Assembly (NCBI GenBank): GCA_031412335.1
Contig: JANOCT010000001.1
Coordinates: forward strand, 1 to 64,000
DNA length: 64,000 nt
Source of the DNA: JBBQYA01 sp031412335
Lineage (GTDB): Bacteria > Bacteroidota > Bacteroidia > Sphingobacteriales > Sphingobacteriaceae
Direction of reading: 5' to 3'
The notes under the pieces are model-generated. The model did not search any database and was not told where the DNA came from. It saw only the letters and a list, made by a program, of their open reading frames with translations. The position numbers and the translations under genes were made by a program. Every line of letters starts with the position of its first letter. The first letter of the stretch is position 1. Below, piece after piece: positions 33,282-42,876 of this stretch.

Positions 33282-36200
33282 TTATGCTAATAAAGGATTT
33301 CCTGCTTCATCTAACTTAATTTCTTTAACAGGTTTTTTTCTATTCTTGTACACTCTGATTTTAATACGTTCTGTTAGATAATACATCACTGGAACCAAAA
33401 TCAATGTTAAGAAAGTAGAGAATAACAACCCGAAAATCATTGTCCATGATAAAGGACCCCAAAATGCAACGTTGTCTCCTCCAAAATAAAGTTTAGGATT
33501 AAACTCTGAAAACAAGGTTACAAAATCCATATTAAAACCTACTGCTAAAGGTATTAAACCTAAGGTAGTTGCCATTGCAGTTAATATTACTGGAGTCATT
33601 CTGGTTTTACCAGCTTCTATAATTGCATCTCGATATTCCATTCCTTGTTCAATCAATAGGTCTGTAAATTCAACTAATAGAATTCCATTTCTTACCACAA
33701 TTCCGGCCAAAGCAATAATTCCAATTCCTGTCATGATTATAACAATATCCATTCGGAAAATGATAAAGCCGAGTAAAACACCGATTATACTAAAGACAAT
33801 TTCTGTTAAAATAATTAATGGTTTGCTTAACGAGTTGAACTGAGTTACCAGAATTATAAAAATTAAACCCAAAGAAACTAATAGTGCACCACCAAGAAAT
33901 GAACTCGCTGCTGCTTGTTCTTCTTGTTCCCCAGTTAAATTTATAGAAACTGTGGCTGGAGGATTGAAATTTTTGCCCGCAGCAACAATCTTCGCCACTA
34001 CTTCATTAGCATTATAGCCAGTCAATACATTTGAACCAAGGGTAACTACTCGTTTTTGATTTTTTCGTTTTATACCCCCATACGTATTTGAATAGGTAAT
34101 ATCGGCAACCGACGATAAAGGAATCTGACGCACAACTCCGCCCATATTCATATCACGGAAGGTGATTTTTAAGTTCATTAATGCGCTGATGTTATTCCTT
34201 TGGTCTTCTTTTAAACGAACTTGAATTGGATAATCATCATTATCATCTCTGAATTTTGAAACTTCACGGCCAAAAACTGCACTCCTTACCTCATATCCAA
34301 TTTGACCAGTAGATAAGCCTACACGATTTGCTCTTTCACGATCAATATTGATAACAATCTCCGGTTTATCACTTTGAAAATCAGATTTTAATTCTTCAAT
34401 TCCACCAATTTGTAAAGAGTCGATATAGCGTTTAAAATTATTGGAAACTAAGGCCAATTCTTCAAAATCATCTCCTGAAATTTCAATATTAATCGGTTTG
34501 CCTGTTGGAGGCCCATTTTGCTCCTGCCCTACAGAAATTTCAGCACCTGGAATTCCTTTAACTGCTGCTCTTATTTTATCTAAATACTCTTTGGTGTTTT
34601 TTCCATCTCTTTTTCCAAATTCAACAAAGGCAACTGAAACTTTACCTAATTGAGGACTTACGCTTTGATCTTGTGGATCTTCAGCTGCACCAACAGCAAC
34701 GTTAGATATTACGGACTCAACGATAGGATTATTTTTTCCAACTACCGTAAAAACTCTTTTTTCGATAATTTGAGTAATACTGTCGGTATATTTCTGATCA
34801 GTTCCGATTGGAAGTTTAATATAGGTATAGATAAAATTAGGATCACTGTCTGGAAAGAAAACAACTTTTGGAGCTGCAAATCCCATTAATACTATTGTAA
34901 AAACTAATAATCCAAATGTACCTGCTAAAGTCCAAGCTGGTCTGCTCCCAGTTAAAAACCAACTCAATAATCTGCTATATTTTGCTTGTACTGATGGCCA
35001 AGTTATGGTTTGGAACTTTCGAATAACTCCAGTTAGAATAAATTTATTAAATGAATAAATTAAGAATAAGAAAATAGTAAAATTACCCATTCCAATAGAA
35101 CCACTCAGGTAAAAAATAAGCGCTAAGGCAGCAAAAATAATGGCCGTAATTTTATATCCTTTGGTAATTTTTGGTTTGGTTTTATACTCTTCATCGTGAT
35201 GAGGTTTCATAAAATCAACCGCGAAAACCGGATTAATAATATATGCAACCACCAATGAAGCCAATAAAGTAATTATTAAAGTAATAGGAAGAAAAAACAT
35301 AAATTTTCCAATTACACCCTGCCAAAACGCTAATGGAATAAAAGGCGCCAGTGTGGTCAATGTTCCAGAAAATACGGGAAGAAAAATTTCGCCTGCGGCA
35401 TTTTTCGCAGCTTGTTTTATAGGCACTTTTCCATTGTCGAATATTCTATGGGTGTTTTCGACGACGACAATTGCATCATCAACCACAATTCCCAAGGCTA
35501 ATAAAAAGGAAAATAAAACAATGAAGTTTAAACTAAAACCAATGACAGGCATCACCAAAAAGGCGATTGCCATACTTAATGGTACAGACAATGCAACGAA
35601 AATTGCATTGGTAGTTCCCATAAAAAACATTAGAATTAAGGTAACTAAAATAAATCCAATAATGATGGTATTAATTAAATCATGCAGAGTAACACGAGTT
35701 TGATTGGATTGATCACCTGTAATATTAATTTTCAAGCCTTCAGGGAAAACGTTTTTTTCCATATCGGCAGTAATTAATTTAATTTTATCAGATGCTTCAA
35801 TTAAATTTTCACCACTTCTTTTTACAATATTTAAGGTAATTACATTTTTCTCATCCAATCTCGCATAGCTTTCTTTTTCTTCGAAATCGTCTTTAACTTC
35901 TGCAATATCTTTTAAATAAACTGTTGCACCTGTAGCCGAACGGATAACTATGTTAGCAATTAAGGCAGGATCTTTATATTCTCCTTTTACATTGATAGAT
36001 CTTTTTAATCCATCCATTTGTACTAAACCACCAGAAACTGTTCTGTTTTCGCTTGCAATTGCACGTTCAATATCGTCCATAGAAACACCAGCAGCTTCTG
36101 CTTTGTACAAATCTACATTCACCTGTATTTCACGCTCCAATGCTCCTACAATATCAACACGGGTAATTTCGGGTAAAGCTTCTATCCTATCTTGCAATTG

Positions 36201-36695
36201 ATCGGCGTAGCTTTTCATTTTATCTAAAGGAAAATCTCCAGAAATGTTTACATACATAATTGGAATTTGGGTTAAATCAATTTCCAAAATAGCAGGATCT
36301 TCTGGCAAATCGCTTGGTAAATCGGCTTTTGCCTTATCTACCGCATCTTTTACTTTTTGCTTTGCTTCCGGAATTTTAACATCTGTATTGAATTCTACAA
36401 TTACATTAGAAAAATCCTGAAATGAATTACTGGTCACTTTTTTTACACCAGCAATTGATTTTACCTGCTTTTCTATTTGCTTGGTTACCAAGTTTTCCAT
36501 ATCCGTAGGCGAAGTTCCTGGATATATGGTACTTACATAAATTTGCGGAAATACAACTTCAGGAAAATTTTCTTTCGGAAGATTGTTGTACGACATGAAT
36601 CCGGCAAGAGTAATAATTACCGTGATTATATAGATACTGGTTTTATTATCTATGGCCCAACTACTGGGATTAAATTCTTTAAATACGTCTTTCAT
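33282..36695 (-). CDS. RND efflux pump permease
   Basis: A 1137-residue inner-membrane RND permease of the AcrB/HAE type. The proton-relay pair sits at D406-D407 in GIVVDDAIVVVEN, and the N-terminal helix and porter repeats follow the family pattern. Between the sixth and seventh helices there are two extra hydrophobic segments (about 515-530 and 537-556), which would give 14 rather than 12 helices. The family drives drugs, metals or lipids outward with protons; the substrate is unknown. It is the last gene of a tetR, tolC-like, adaptor, pump operon, 36 bases after the adaptor. Confidence 0.95.
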   Translation of the reverse strand: MKDVFKEFNPSSWAIDNKTSIYIITVIITLAGFMSYNNLPKENFPEVVFPQIYVSTIYPGTSPTDMENLVTKQIEKQVKSIAGVKKVTSNSFQDFSNVIVEFNTDVKIPEAKQKVKDAVDKAKADLPSDLPEDPAILEIDLTQIPIMYVNISGDFPLDKMKSYADQLQDRIEALPEITRVDIVGALEREIQVNVDLYKAEAAGVSMDDIERAIASENRTVSGGLVQMDGLKRSINVKGEYKDPALIANIVIRSATGATVYLKDIAEVKDDFEEKESYARLDEKNVITLNIVKRSGENLIEASDKIKLITADMEKNVFPEGLKINITGDQSNQTRVTLHDLINTIIIGFILVTLILMFFMGTTNAIFVALSVPLSMAIAFLVMPVIGFSLNFIVLFSFLLALGIVVDDAIVVVENTHRIFDNGKVPIKQAAKNAAGEIFLPVFSGTLTTLAPFIPLAFWQGVIGKFMFFLPITLIITLLASLVVAYIINPVFAVDFMKPHHDEEYKTKPKITKGYKITAIIFAALALIFYLSGSIGMGNFTIFLFLIYSFNKFILTGVIRKFQTITWPSVQAKYSRLLSWFLTGSRPAWTLAGTFGLLVFTIVLMGFAAPKVVFFPDSDPNFIYTYIKLPIGTDQKYTDSITQIIEKRVFTVVGKNNPIVESVISNVAVGAAEDPQDQSVSPQLGKVSVAFVEFGKRDGKNTKEYLDKIRAAVKGIPGAEISVGQEQNGPPTGKPINIEISGDDFEELALVSNNFKRYIDSLQIGGIEELKSDFQSDKPEIVINIDRERANRVGLSTGQIGYEVRSAVFGREVSKFRDDNDDYPIQVRLKEDQRNNISALMNLKITFRDMNMGGVVRQIPLSSVADITYSNTYGGIKRKNQKRVVTLGSNVLTGYNANEVVAKIVAAGKNFNPPATVSINLTGEQEEQAAASSFLGGALLVSLGLIFIILVTQFNSLSKPLIILTEIVFSIIGVLLGFIIFRMDIVIIMTGIGIIALAGIVVRNGILLVEFTDLLIEQGMEYRDAIIEAGKTRMTPVILTAMATTLGLIPLAVGFNMDFVTLFSEFNPKLYFGGDNVAFWGPLSWTMIFGLLFSTFLTLILVPVMYYLTERIKIRVYKNRKKPVKEIKLDEAGNPLLA

Positions 36696-36731
36696 CTGTT
36701 ATAAAAAATGAGATTTTATATTAAGTAAATA

Positions 36732-37865
36732 TTATAGTCTGATGATTTCGCCATCCTGTAAGCCTTGAAAGCCTACATTAATTAGTTTGTCATCTTTTGA
36801 TAAACCTGAGTTAACTTCAATTTGACCATTTTGAACTCTACCTGCAGAAATTACTTTTTTACGAGCGACCAGTTTATTATTTTCGCTAATAGCTACAAAA
36901 ACATACTTTTCTGTATTATTATTTTGTACCACATTTACTGGTATTACAATAGTATTATTTGCCGTATAATCAACAATTTTCATTATTGCAATCATATTTG
37001 GTCTAACATTTTCGGCATTCGTTATTTTTGCTTCTGCAGTAAAAGTTCTTGACATTTCATCAATTGATTGTGACAAAAAGCTCACTTTAGAAGAGATTTC
37101 TTTTTTAATATCTGGAATTAATATCACCACATCATTTCCTTTCTTTAAATTGTTGATGTAAGCTTCTGTTACTTGTGCAGTAACTTTAAGATTAGAAGAA
37201 TTTACAACACGAAATGCAGGTTGACCAGGTGCAGCGTTTTCTCCTAATTTTACATTTACTTTATCAACCGTTCCATTTATTGGCGATTTTATTTTACTGC
37301 TTTCTATTTGTTTATTAAGTGTAGCAATAGATTTTTCAACACTTTCTTTATTATTTTTAGCCGTTAAAAAATCTAATTCTGTACCAATATTTTGATCCCA
37401 AAGATTTTTTCTTTTTTTATAAATTGTATTTACAAAACTCAAATTTGTTTTTGCTTGTTGCAAACTGGTTTGCATAATATCATCATCAATTTGAGCCAAA
37501 ACCTGCCCTGCGCTTACTTTATCTCCTTCTTTTGCAGAAATGTTTGTAATTACACCTAACGTTCTTGGACTTACCAATACATTTTCTTCCGCATCAACAC
37601 TTCCTTGTATTTCTACATAATGCTTGAAATCCTGAGGCTGTAATGCTAGTACTTCTACAATTTTTGTTTTTGGATTTATTGAATCAGGATTTGCTTTTGC
37701 AATTTCCGTTTCCAATGTTTGAATTTTTGAATTTAAAGCGGCTTGTTCATTTTTTAATTTCTCAAGCTGTGCTTTTTTATCACCACCTTCTGCACCACAA
37801 GCAACGATAAATGCAAGTAATGAAACAAATAGCGATTTGCCAATCAGGTTCTGTAAATTTTTCAT
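36732..37865 (-). CDS. RND efflux periplasmic adaptor, lipoprotein
   Basis: Start taken at 37865 (MKNLQNL), giving 377 residues; the in-frame extension to 37919 overlaps the tolC-like gene and lacks family features. The signal peptide ends in a lipobox at FIVAC, followed by GAEGG, so the adaptor is lipid-anchored. A coiled coil at about 25-48 comes first, then the lipoyl/barrel-sandwich (VLVSPRTLGVITNISAKEGDKV, given in part, and IKSPINGTVDKVNVKLGE), and beta-barrel segments. It joins the RND pump to TolC. Confidence 0.94.
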   Translation of the reverse strand: MKNLQNLIGKSLFVSLLAFIVACGAEGGDKKAQLEKLKNEQAALNSKIQTLETEIAKANPDSINPKTKIVEVLALQPQDFKHYVEIQGSVDAEENVLVSPRTLGVITNISAKEGDKVSAGQVLAQIDDDIMQTSLQQAKTNLSFVNTIYKKRKNLWDQNIGTELDFLTAKNNKESVEKSIATLNKQIESSKIKSPINGTVDKVNVKLGENAAPGQPAFRVVNSSNLKVTAQVTEAYINNLKKGNDVVILIPDIKKEISSKVSFLSQSIDEMSRTFTAEAKITNAENVRPNMIAIMKIVDYTANNTIVIPVNVVQNNNTEKYVFVAISENNKLVARKKVISAGRVQNGQIEVNSGLSKDDKLINVGFQGLQDGEIIRL

Positions 37866-37884
37866 GTTAGTTTTAGTTTTCAAT

Positions 37885-39228
37885 TTATTTAATATTTCCT
37901 TTTGCTTTTTCAAGATCAATTTTTGCTATAATTGCATCGTACATTGCCGATAAGTAATTATTTTGAGCAGTTTTATATTCTGTTTCTGCGGTTGTAACTT
38001 CTAAACTTGAGCCAATACCTTGCTCATATTTTATTCGAGAAACACGAACAACTTCTTCGGCTAGCACCATATTCTTTTTTTGATTTTCGTAAGAAACAAT
38101 GCTGTTGGTATAATTCGTTTTACCTTGTTGGGTTTCTAAATTCACTACATTTTTATAATTCTCTAAATCATTCTGAGCTTTATAAATTCCTAGTTTTGAT
38201 TGTCTAGCTTTATAATAGCGTTGCCCTCCGCTAAAAATGGGAACTTCTAAACTAACTCCTACAATGGTGGTTGGAAAATTAAATTGAGTACCAATTAAAT
38301 TACTTACTTTTTGTTCTTGCAAATTTCTTGAATAGTTTGCAAATGCTACCAAAGTTGGCAAATAAGCTGATTTGTCTAATTTGTTTGTTAATTCTGCGGC
38401 TCTTAAACTTGTTTTTAATAATGAATATTCAATTCTATTTTCATAATTAACGGTATCTCCTCCTAAATCTAAATTTGGGGTAAAATTCATTTCACCTAAT
38501 TTTTCATTTATTACTAAATTTTCATTCAATGGCATTCCAATTTGAAATTTTAGTAATTGTAAACTAAGATCAATTAATCTAATAGTATTCGCTTTTTCGG
38601 TAGCAAGGTTGTTATAAATTAATTCTATTCTATTTGCATCAATTTTTTCAACAAAACCATTTTCATTTAATGCTTTGATTTCTTTAAAACTTTTTGCCAA
38701 TCGATCAATGTTAGCATCTAATAAAATTAATCTTTCTCTTGCTATTAATAGTTGGTAGTAGGCTTTACTTACAGCAACATTTACATCAATTTTAGTTCTA
38801 TCTAATGCCTTGGTTGATAATTCAGCATACGTTTTAGAAGCTTGTAATCCAACTAAATAGGATCCATTAAATAAAATCTGTGATGCTTCTAAACCATACG
38901 AAAGTGTATTTGCAATACCAAATTGAGCTGTTTGAAATCCTCCAGAAGGATCGCCAAATGCTGCTCTAGGAATTACTTGTGTCGGTACATCAATAAAATA
39001 ATTATAAGTACTTACACCTTTAATTTGTGGTAAACCAATTCCTGTAGTTTCTTTAATTTTATAGCGAGCTATTTCCTTGTCTATGCTCGCATTTTTTAAA
39101 TTTACCTGATTTTTGTAAGCATAATCAATACACTGTTGCAAATTAAAACTATTGGTTTGTGATTGGGCTTTCACACTAATGTTGAAAAACACAATAAGTG
39201 AGAAAATTAAAATCAATTTCCGGTTCAT
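37885..39228 (-). CDS. TolC-family outer-membrane channel
   Basis: A 447-residue protein with a signal peptide ending in SVKAQSQ. Two OEP-type halves are visible: the first around 30-210 with LQQCIDYAYKNQVNLKNA, and the second around 250-440 with SVEVPIFSGGQRYYKARQSK-like and YEQGIGSSLEVTTAETEYKTAQNNYL. The long helices form the periplasmic tunnel, with the outer-membrane barrel between them. It is downstream of the tetR gene by 21 bases and precedes the adaptor by 19, so it is part of the efflux operon. Confidence 0.94.
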   Translation of the reverse strand: MNRKLILIFSLIVFFNISVKAQSQTNSFNLQQCIDYAYKNQVNLKNASIDKEIARYKIKETTGIGLPQIKGVSTYNYFIDVPTQVIPRAAFGDPSGGFQTAQFGIANTLSYGLEASQILFNGSYLVGLQASKTYAELSTKALDRTKIDVNVAVSKAYYQLLIARERLILLDANIDRLAKSFKEIKALNENGFVEKIDANRIELIYNNLATEKANTIRLIDLSLQLLKFQIGMPLNENLVINEKLGEMNFTPNLDLGGDTVNYENRIEYSLLKTSLRAAELTNKLDKSAYLPTLVAFANYSRNLQEQKVSNLIGTQFNFPTTIVGVSLEVPIFSGGQRYYKARQSKLGIYKAQNDLENYKNVVNLETQQGKTNYTNSIVSYENQKKNMVLAEEVVRVSRIKYEQGIGSSLEVTTAETEYKTAQNNYLSAMYDAIIAKIDLEKAKGNIK

Positions 39229-39249
39229 GATAGGATTGTTTTTTTTAGT

Positions 39250-39858
39250 TTATGGTGTTTGTTTTTTATATTGATTAATTAATTTATATCCTTTTAATGT
39301 AACTAAACCGTACAAGAAATGGTCGGTAAATTGATTGCTAATTTCGTTTAATGTATATTTATTTGGTGGAAATGCTATTGAATTAAAAGTAAGATCAATT
39401 ATTTCAATTCGTAATCTTGCTATAACCTCAACATCAAAATCATCACGATAAAGTCCTTCTGCAATACCTCTTCTCAAATTTTTTAATACCTTTTGCAATA
39501 CAAATTCTTCCTTAAACTGCTTGTACATTTTAGCAGAAGATGGATGATATTTTTGCATATCGTTCATTATAGATACATTCATATTTGAAAGCATCTTTTG
39601 CATAGATTCTTTTAAAATAAAAATTTCGTGTACTGCGTTTTTAGAATTGGTTAAATTGGCTTCAATTTCACATTTATCGCAATAAATGGCATTATGCATA
39701 GTTTCCAGCACCAACTCGTCTTTATCTTTAAAAAAAGTATAAATCGTTTTTTTAGATATAGAAAGATGTCTGGCAATGTCGTCCATCGTCATACTTTTAA
39801 TTCCAAATTGCTTAAATAGCGTTTCGGTTTCTATGATAATTCTTTCTTTTAATTCCAA
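39250..39858 (-). CDS. TetR/AcrR-family repressor of the efflux operon
   Basis: A 202-residue TetR/AcrR regulator. The N-terminal HTH is clear at about residues 5-50: ERIIIETETLFKQFGIKSMTMDDIARHLSISKKTIYTFFKDK (given in part), followed by a helical ligand-binding domain without any close match. It is the first gene of the efflux operon. A 30-base inverted repeat lies 36 bases upstream of its ATG and directly abuts an exact TAnnTTTG -7 element, which suggests autoregulation of the operon. The inducing ligand is unknown. Confidence 0.93.
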   Translation of the reverse strand: MELKERIIIETETLFKQFGIKSMTMDDIARHLSISKKTIYTFFKDKDELVLETMHNAIYCDKCEIEANLTNSKNAVHEIFILKESMQKMLSNMNVSIMNDMQKYHPSSAKMYKQFKEEFVLQKVLKNLRRGIAEGLYRDDFDVEVIARLRIEIIDLTFNSIAFPPNKYTLNEISNQFTDHFLYGLVTLKGYKLINQYKKQTP

Positions 39859-39885
39859 TTTGTAATGCCTCGTTTAAATCGAATG

Positions 39886-39893
39886 CAAACCTA
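39886..39893 (-). promoter_or_regulatory. tetR -7 promoter element
   Basis: The minus strand reads TAGGTTTG, an exact TAnnTTTG, 28 bases upstream of the ATG. The inverted repeat at 39894-39923 sits directly upstream. No TTTG -33 box is seen; the operator occupies that region. Confidence 0.5.
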
Positions 39894-39923
39894 TGGAAAC
39901 TTTTTATATAAAAATAGTTTCCA
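39894..39923. promoter_or_regulatory. Candidate TetR operator
   Basis: Perfect 8-base arms, TGGAAACT and AGTTTCCA, with a 14-base AT spacer. The 30-base site starts next to the -7 element of the tetR promoter, so bound repressor would cover the promoter. Position and form fit a TetR-family operator. Confidence 0.65.
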
Positions 39924-39998
39924 ATGTAAATTTTATAATAAAATTTTGTAGCAATTCTATTACATTTTCAAACCAATAGTTAAATTAGCCAAAAGTCA

Positions 39999-40026
39999 TT
40001 GAATTTAAACTTAAATAGTAGATTTG
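39999..40026 (+). promoter_or_regulatory. Promoter of purB
   Basis: TTG at 39999-40001, a 17-base spacer and TAGATTTG at 40019-40026, an exact -7 consensus. The predicted start is near 40033, so a coding start at 39999 is excluded and the ATG at 40041 is supported. Confidence 0.55.
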
Positions 40027-40040
40027 CAAAAATTATCAAC

Positions 40041-41384
40041 ATGACATTTGAAGGATTAAATGCAATTTCTCCAGTTGATGGCCGATATTTTAATGCTACT
40101 TTAGATCTAAAGGCTTATTTTTCTGAAGCTGCTTTAATTAAATATAGGATAAAAGTAGAGGTTGAATATTTTATCTCTCTCTGCAAATTGCCTTTACCTG
40201 GCTTGGAAAATATAAGCCTCAGCGATTTTGAATCGTTGAGAAATTTAGTGACTAACTTAAGTGAAGAAGACGCAGCAGCAGTAAAATTGATTGAGCAAAA
40301 AACGAATCACGATGTAAAGGCTGTTGAATATTTTTTAAAAGAAAAATTTAATCTTTTAGGTTTAGGTAAATATAAAGAGTTTATTCATTTTGGTTTAACA
40401 TCGCAGGATATTAACAATACTGCTATACCATTATCAATTAAAGATGCTATTAATGATTTTGTGATTCCGGAAATAAATAAAATTTTGGAAATACTTAATG
40501 TAATGGTTTCTAAGTGGCAATCAGTGGCCATGTTGGCAAGAACTCATGGACAGCCTGCCTCACCTACCCGATTAGGAAAAGAACTGGATGTTTTTCATGA
40601 AAGGATTTCTATGCAATTAGATTTATTGAAAACAATTCCCTATTCTGCTAAATTCGGAGGCGCAACCGGAAATTTTAACGCTCATGCCATCACGTATCCA
40701 ACTATTGACTGGAAAAAATTCGCCAACGATTTTGTTGAACAAACTTTAGGATTGCATAGAAGTAAAACGACCACACAAATTGAGCATTATGATAATTTTG
40801 CTGCATTATGCGACAATTTCGCCAGAATTAATACAATTTTGATTGATCTCTGTCGTGATATTTGGACTTATATTTCTATGGATTATTTTAAACAAAAAAT
40901 AAAAGAAGGAGAAACGGGTTCGTCTACTATGCCGCATAAAGTAAATCCAATTGATTTCGAAAATGCAGAAGGAAATTTTGGTTTTGCGAATGCTATTTTT
41001 CAGCATCTTGCCTCTAAACTTCCAGTTTCCAGATTGCAGAGAGATTTAACTGATTCAACTGTTTTGCGAAACGTAGGAATGCCGTTCGCCTATAGTTTAA
41101 TTGCATTAAAATCATTGAATAAAGGTCTTAATAAATTGATTTTGAATGAAAATGCAATCAATAATGATTTAGAAAACAATTGGGCAGTAGTTGGTGAAGC
41201 CATTCAAAGTATATTAAGGCGAGAAGGTGTTGATAATCCTTATGAAAAGTTAAAAGCTTTAACCAGAACTGAATCAAAAATAACGAAGGAAAGTCTCCAT
41301 CAATTTATCGAAAGTTTAGATATTGAAGATTTAATAAAAGCTGAACTCAAAAATATTACACCCCAAACCTATACTGGGATATAG
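40041..41384 (+). CDS. purB: Adenylosuccinate lyase
   Basis: Start at 40041 (MTFEGLNAISPVDGRY), 447 residues. The fumarase-superfamily signature GSSTMPHKVNPIDFENAEGN (about 290-310) is intact, as is the ARTHGQPASPTRLGKE block near 160-175. It acts twice in purine synthesis, releasing fumarate from SAICAR and from adenylosuccinate. It is of the long PurB type (with ISPVDGRY N-terminus). The promoter at 39999-40026 lies inside the otherwise open upstream frame, confirming the start. Confidence 0.97.
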   Translation: MTFEGLNAISPVDGRYFNATLDLKAYFSEAALIKYRIKVEVEYFISLCKLPLPGLENISLSDFESLRNLVTNLSEEDAAAVKLIEQKTNHDVKAVEYFLKEKFNLLGLGKYKEFIHFGLTSQDINNTAIPLSIKDAINDFVIPEINKILEILNVMVSKWQSVAMLARTHGQPASPTRLGKELDVFHERISMQLDLLKTIPYSAKFGGATGNFNAHAITYPTIDWKKFANDFVEQTLGLHRSKTTTQIEHYDNFAALCDNFARINTILIDLCRDIWTYISMDYFKQKIKEGETGSSTMPHKVNPIDFENAEGNFGFANAIFQHLASKLPVSRLQRDLTDSTVLRNVGMPFAYSLIALKSLNKGLNKLILNENAINNDLENNWAVVGEAIQSILRREGVDNPYEKLKALTRTESKITKESLHQFIESLDIEDLIKAELKNITPQTYTGI

Positions 41385-41404
41385 ATTATCAAACATTTTC
41401 GTTT

Positions 41405-41412
41405 TAAATTTG
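41405..41412 (+). promoter_or_regulatory. -7 element upstream of the NifU-like gene
   Basis: TAAATTTG, an exact TAnnTTTG, 24 bases upstream of the ATG at 41437. No -33 TTTG at the usual spacing. Gives a leader of about 18 bases. Confidence 0.4.
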
Positions 41413-41436
41413 TCATAAATATTATAAAATAGAATC

Positions 41437-42000
41437 ATGCAAGCAACAGCCACTGTAAACATATATACCGAACAAACGCCAAATCCGGCAACGATGAAAT
41501 TTCTAACGACTAAATTATTAGTATCGGGAAGTTTGGATTTTGCTAATCAAGAAAGTGCACAAGAATCACCTTTCGCAAAAGAATTATTTAAATTTTCATT
41601 TGTAAAAGGAGTTTTTTTCGCCAGTAATTTTATAACCATTACTAAAGAGGAAGGAATTGAGTGGGATGATATTACTGCAATTTTAAAAGAATTTATAAAA
41701 GGTGCTATAGAATCTGAAATTAAAATTACCACTGAAACTGAAGTTCAAACGCAGGAATTTTCGGGTACTGATGCTGAGAAAAAAATACAGCAAGTATTAG
41801 AAGATTATGTTCGACCAGCTGTTGAGCAAGACGGAGGTGCAATACATTATAAATCTTTTAATGATGGTATTGTAACTGTTGTTTTAAAAGGAGCTTGCAG
41901 TGGTTGTCCCTCTTCAACAATTACATTAAAATCAGGAATAGAGAATTTGTTAAAGAGAATGGTACCTGGAGTTACTGAAGTAGTTTCTGAGGCAATGTAA
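41437..42000 (+). CDS. NifU-like (Nfu) Fe-S scaffold protein
   Basis: A 187-residue Nfu-type protein. The N-terminal Nfu_N domain spans about 8-95 (IYTEQTPNPATMKFLT near the start). The C-terminal NifU domain (about 110-187) has the cluster-binding CSGCPSS motif. The family carries 4Fe-4S clusters to apo-enzymes. The two-domain form matches eukaryotic/mitochondrial and many bacterial Nfu proteins. It is followed by a strong terminator and has its own promoter. Confidence 0.93.
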   Translation: MQATATVNIYTEQTPNPATMKFLTTKLLVSGSLDFANQESAQESPFAKELFKFSFVKGVFFASNFITITKEEGIEWDDITAILKEFIKGAIESEIKITTETEVQTQEFSGTDAEKKIQQVLEDYVRPAVEQDGGAIHYKSFNDGIVTVVLKGACSGCPSSTITLKSGIENLLKRMVPGVTEVVSEAM

Positions 42001-42023
42001 TTTTAACGATTAACTAATTTTAG

Positions 42024-42056
42024 AAAAAGCGTTCGATTAATAATTGAACGCTTTTT
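42024..42056. terminator. Bidirectional rho-independent terminator
   Basis: Perfect 11-base arms AAAAAGCGTTC and GAACGCTTTTT around an 11-base loop, with T run. It separates the NifU-like gene on plus from the inositol-phosphatase gene on minus. Confidence 0.9.
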
Positions 42057-42078
42057 TTGTAAAATAAAATGGTAGATA

Positions 42079-42876
42079 TCACCAATGTTTTTTTACAATT
42101 TCCATCAAATCTTGATATACTTTTGGATTTCCACATACAATTTCTCGTTGATTAATAAAGTCAGAGGTACCAGCAAAATCTGTTACAATACCACCTGCTT
42201 GCTGTAAAATAAATGCACCACCAGCAACATCCCAAGCATTTAAATTATATTCAAAATAGCCATCAAACCTACCACATGCCGTATAAACTAAATCAACTGC
42301 AGCTGAACCTATTCTTCTTAAACCATGCGTTTTTTGCATAAGCACTTTTAAAATTTCCAAATAGGAATCCATATTTTCAAATTGATAATAGGGAAATCCT
42401 GTGGCAATTAAACTCTGATTTAAACCAGTAGCTGAACTTACTGAAATTTGTTTTTTATTCATCCAAGCTTTTCCGCCTTCAAAGCTATAAAAACACTCAT
42501 CACGAACAATTTCATATACAACTCCTAATACTAGAATTCCATTTCTTTGTAATGCTATGCTAATAGAATACGTAGGAATACCATGAATAAAATTAGTAGT
42601 TCCGTCAAGTGGATCAATAATCCAATTATAGTGCTCAGCAATTATAGTTTCCGTTTTTTCTTCTGTTATAAAACCACTTTCGGGTAATAAAACTTTTAAT
42701 CTCTTGACTAATTGTTGTTCAGCAGATTTATCAACATACGAAACCAAATCGTTCAATCCTTTATATTCAGTACTCGACTGATTAAAATTCAAGGATTCAG
42801 TTCTGATAAACTTTCCAACTTCAATAACTAATTCGCAAACATTTTGCGTGAGTTTTTCTATATCAAAATTTTGCAT
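42079..42876 (-). CDS. Inositol-monophosphatase-family phosphatase
   Basis: A 265-residue member of the inositol monophosphatase family. The metal-binding motifs are DPLDGTTNFIHGIP (about residues 87-100) and the C-terminal WDVAGGAFIL (about 215-225), with an early glutamate in ITEEKTE. The true substrate may be inositol phosphate, fructose bisphosphate or PAP. Its start overlaps the gtrA end by 14 bases, so it belongs to a gtrA-lgt-mtaB run on minus. Confidence 0.92.
   Translation of the reverse strand: MQNFDIEKLTQNVCELVIEVGKFIRTESLNFNQSSTEYKGLNDLVSYVDKSAEQQLVKRLKVLLPESGFITEEKTETIIAEHYNWIIDPLDGTTNFIHGIPTYSISIALQRNGILVLGVVYEIVRDECFYSFEGGKAWMNKKQISVSSATGLNQSLIATGFPYYQFENMDSYLEILKVLMQKTHGLRRIGSAAVDLVYTACGRFDGYFEYNLNAWDVAGGAFILQQAGGIVTDFAGTSDFINQREIVCGNPKVYQDLMEIVKKHW

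Noticed and set aside
35353..35703. 116-codon open frame on plus opposite the RND pump gene
   Set aside because: Antisense shadow; its residues mirror the permease codons and there is no promoter or family.
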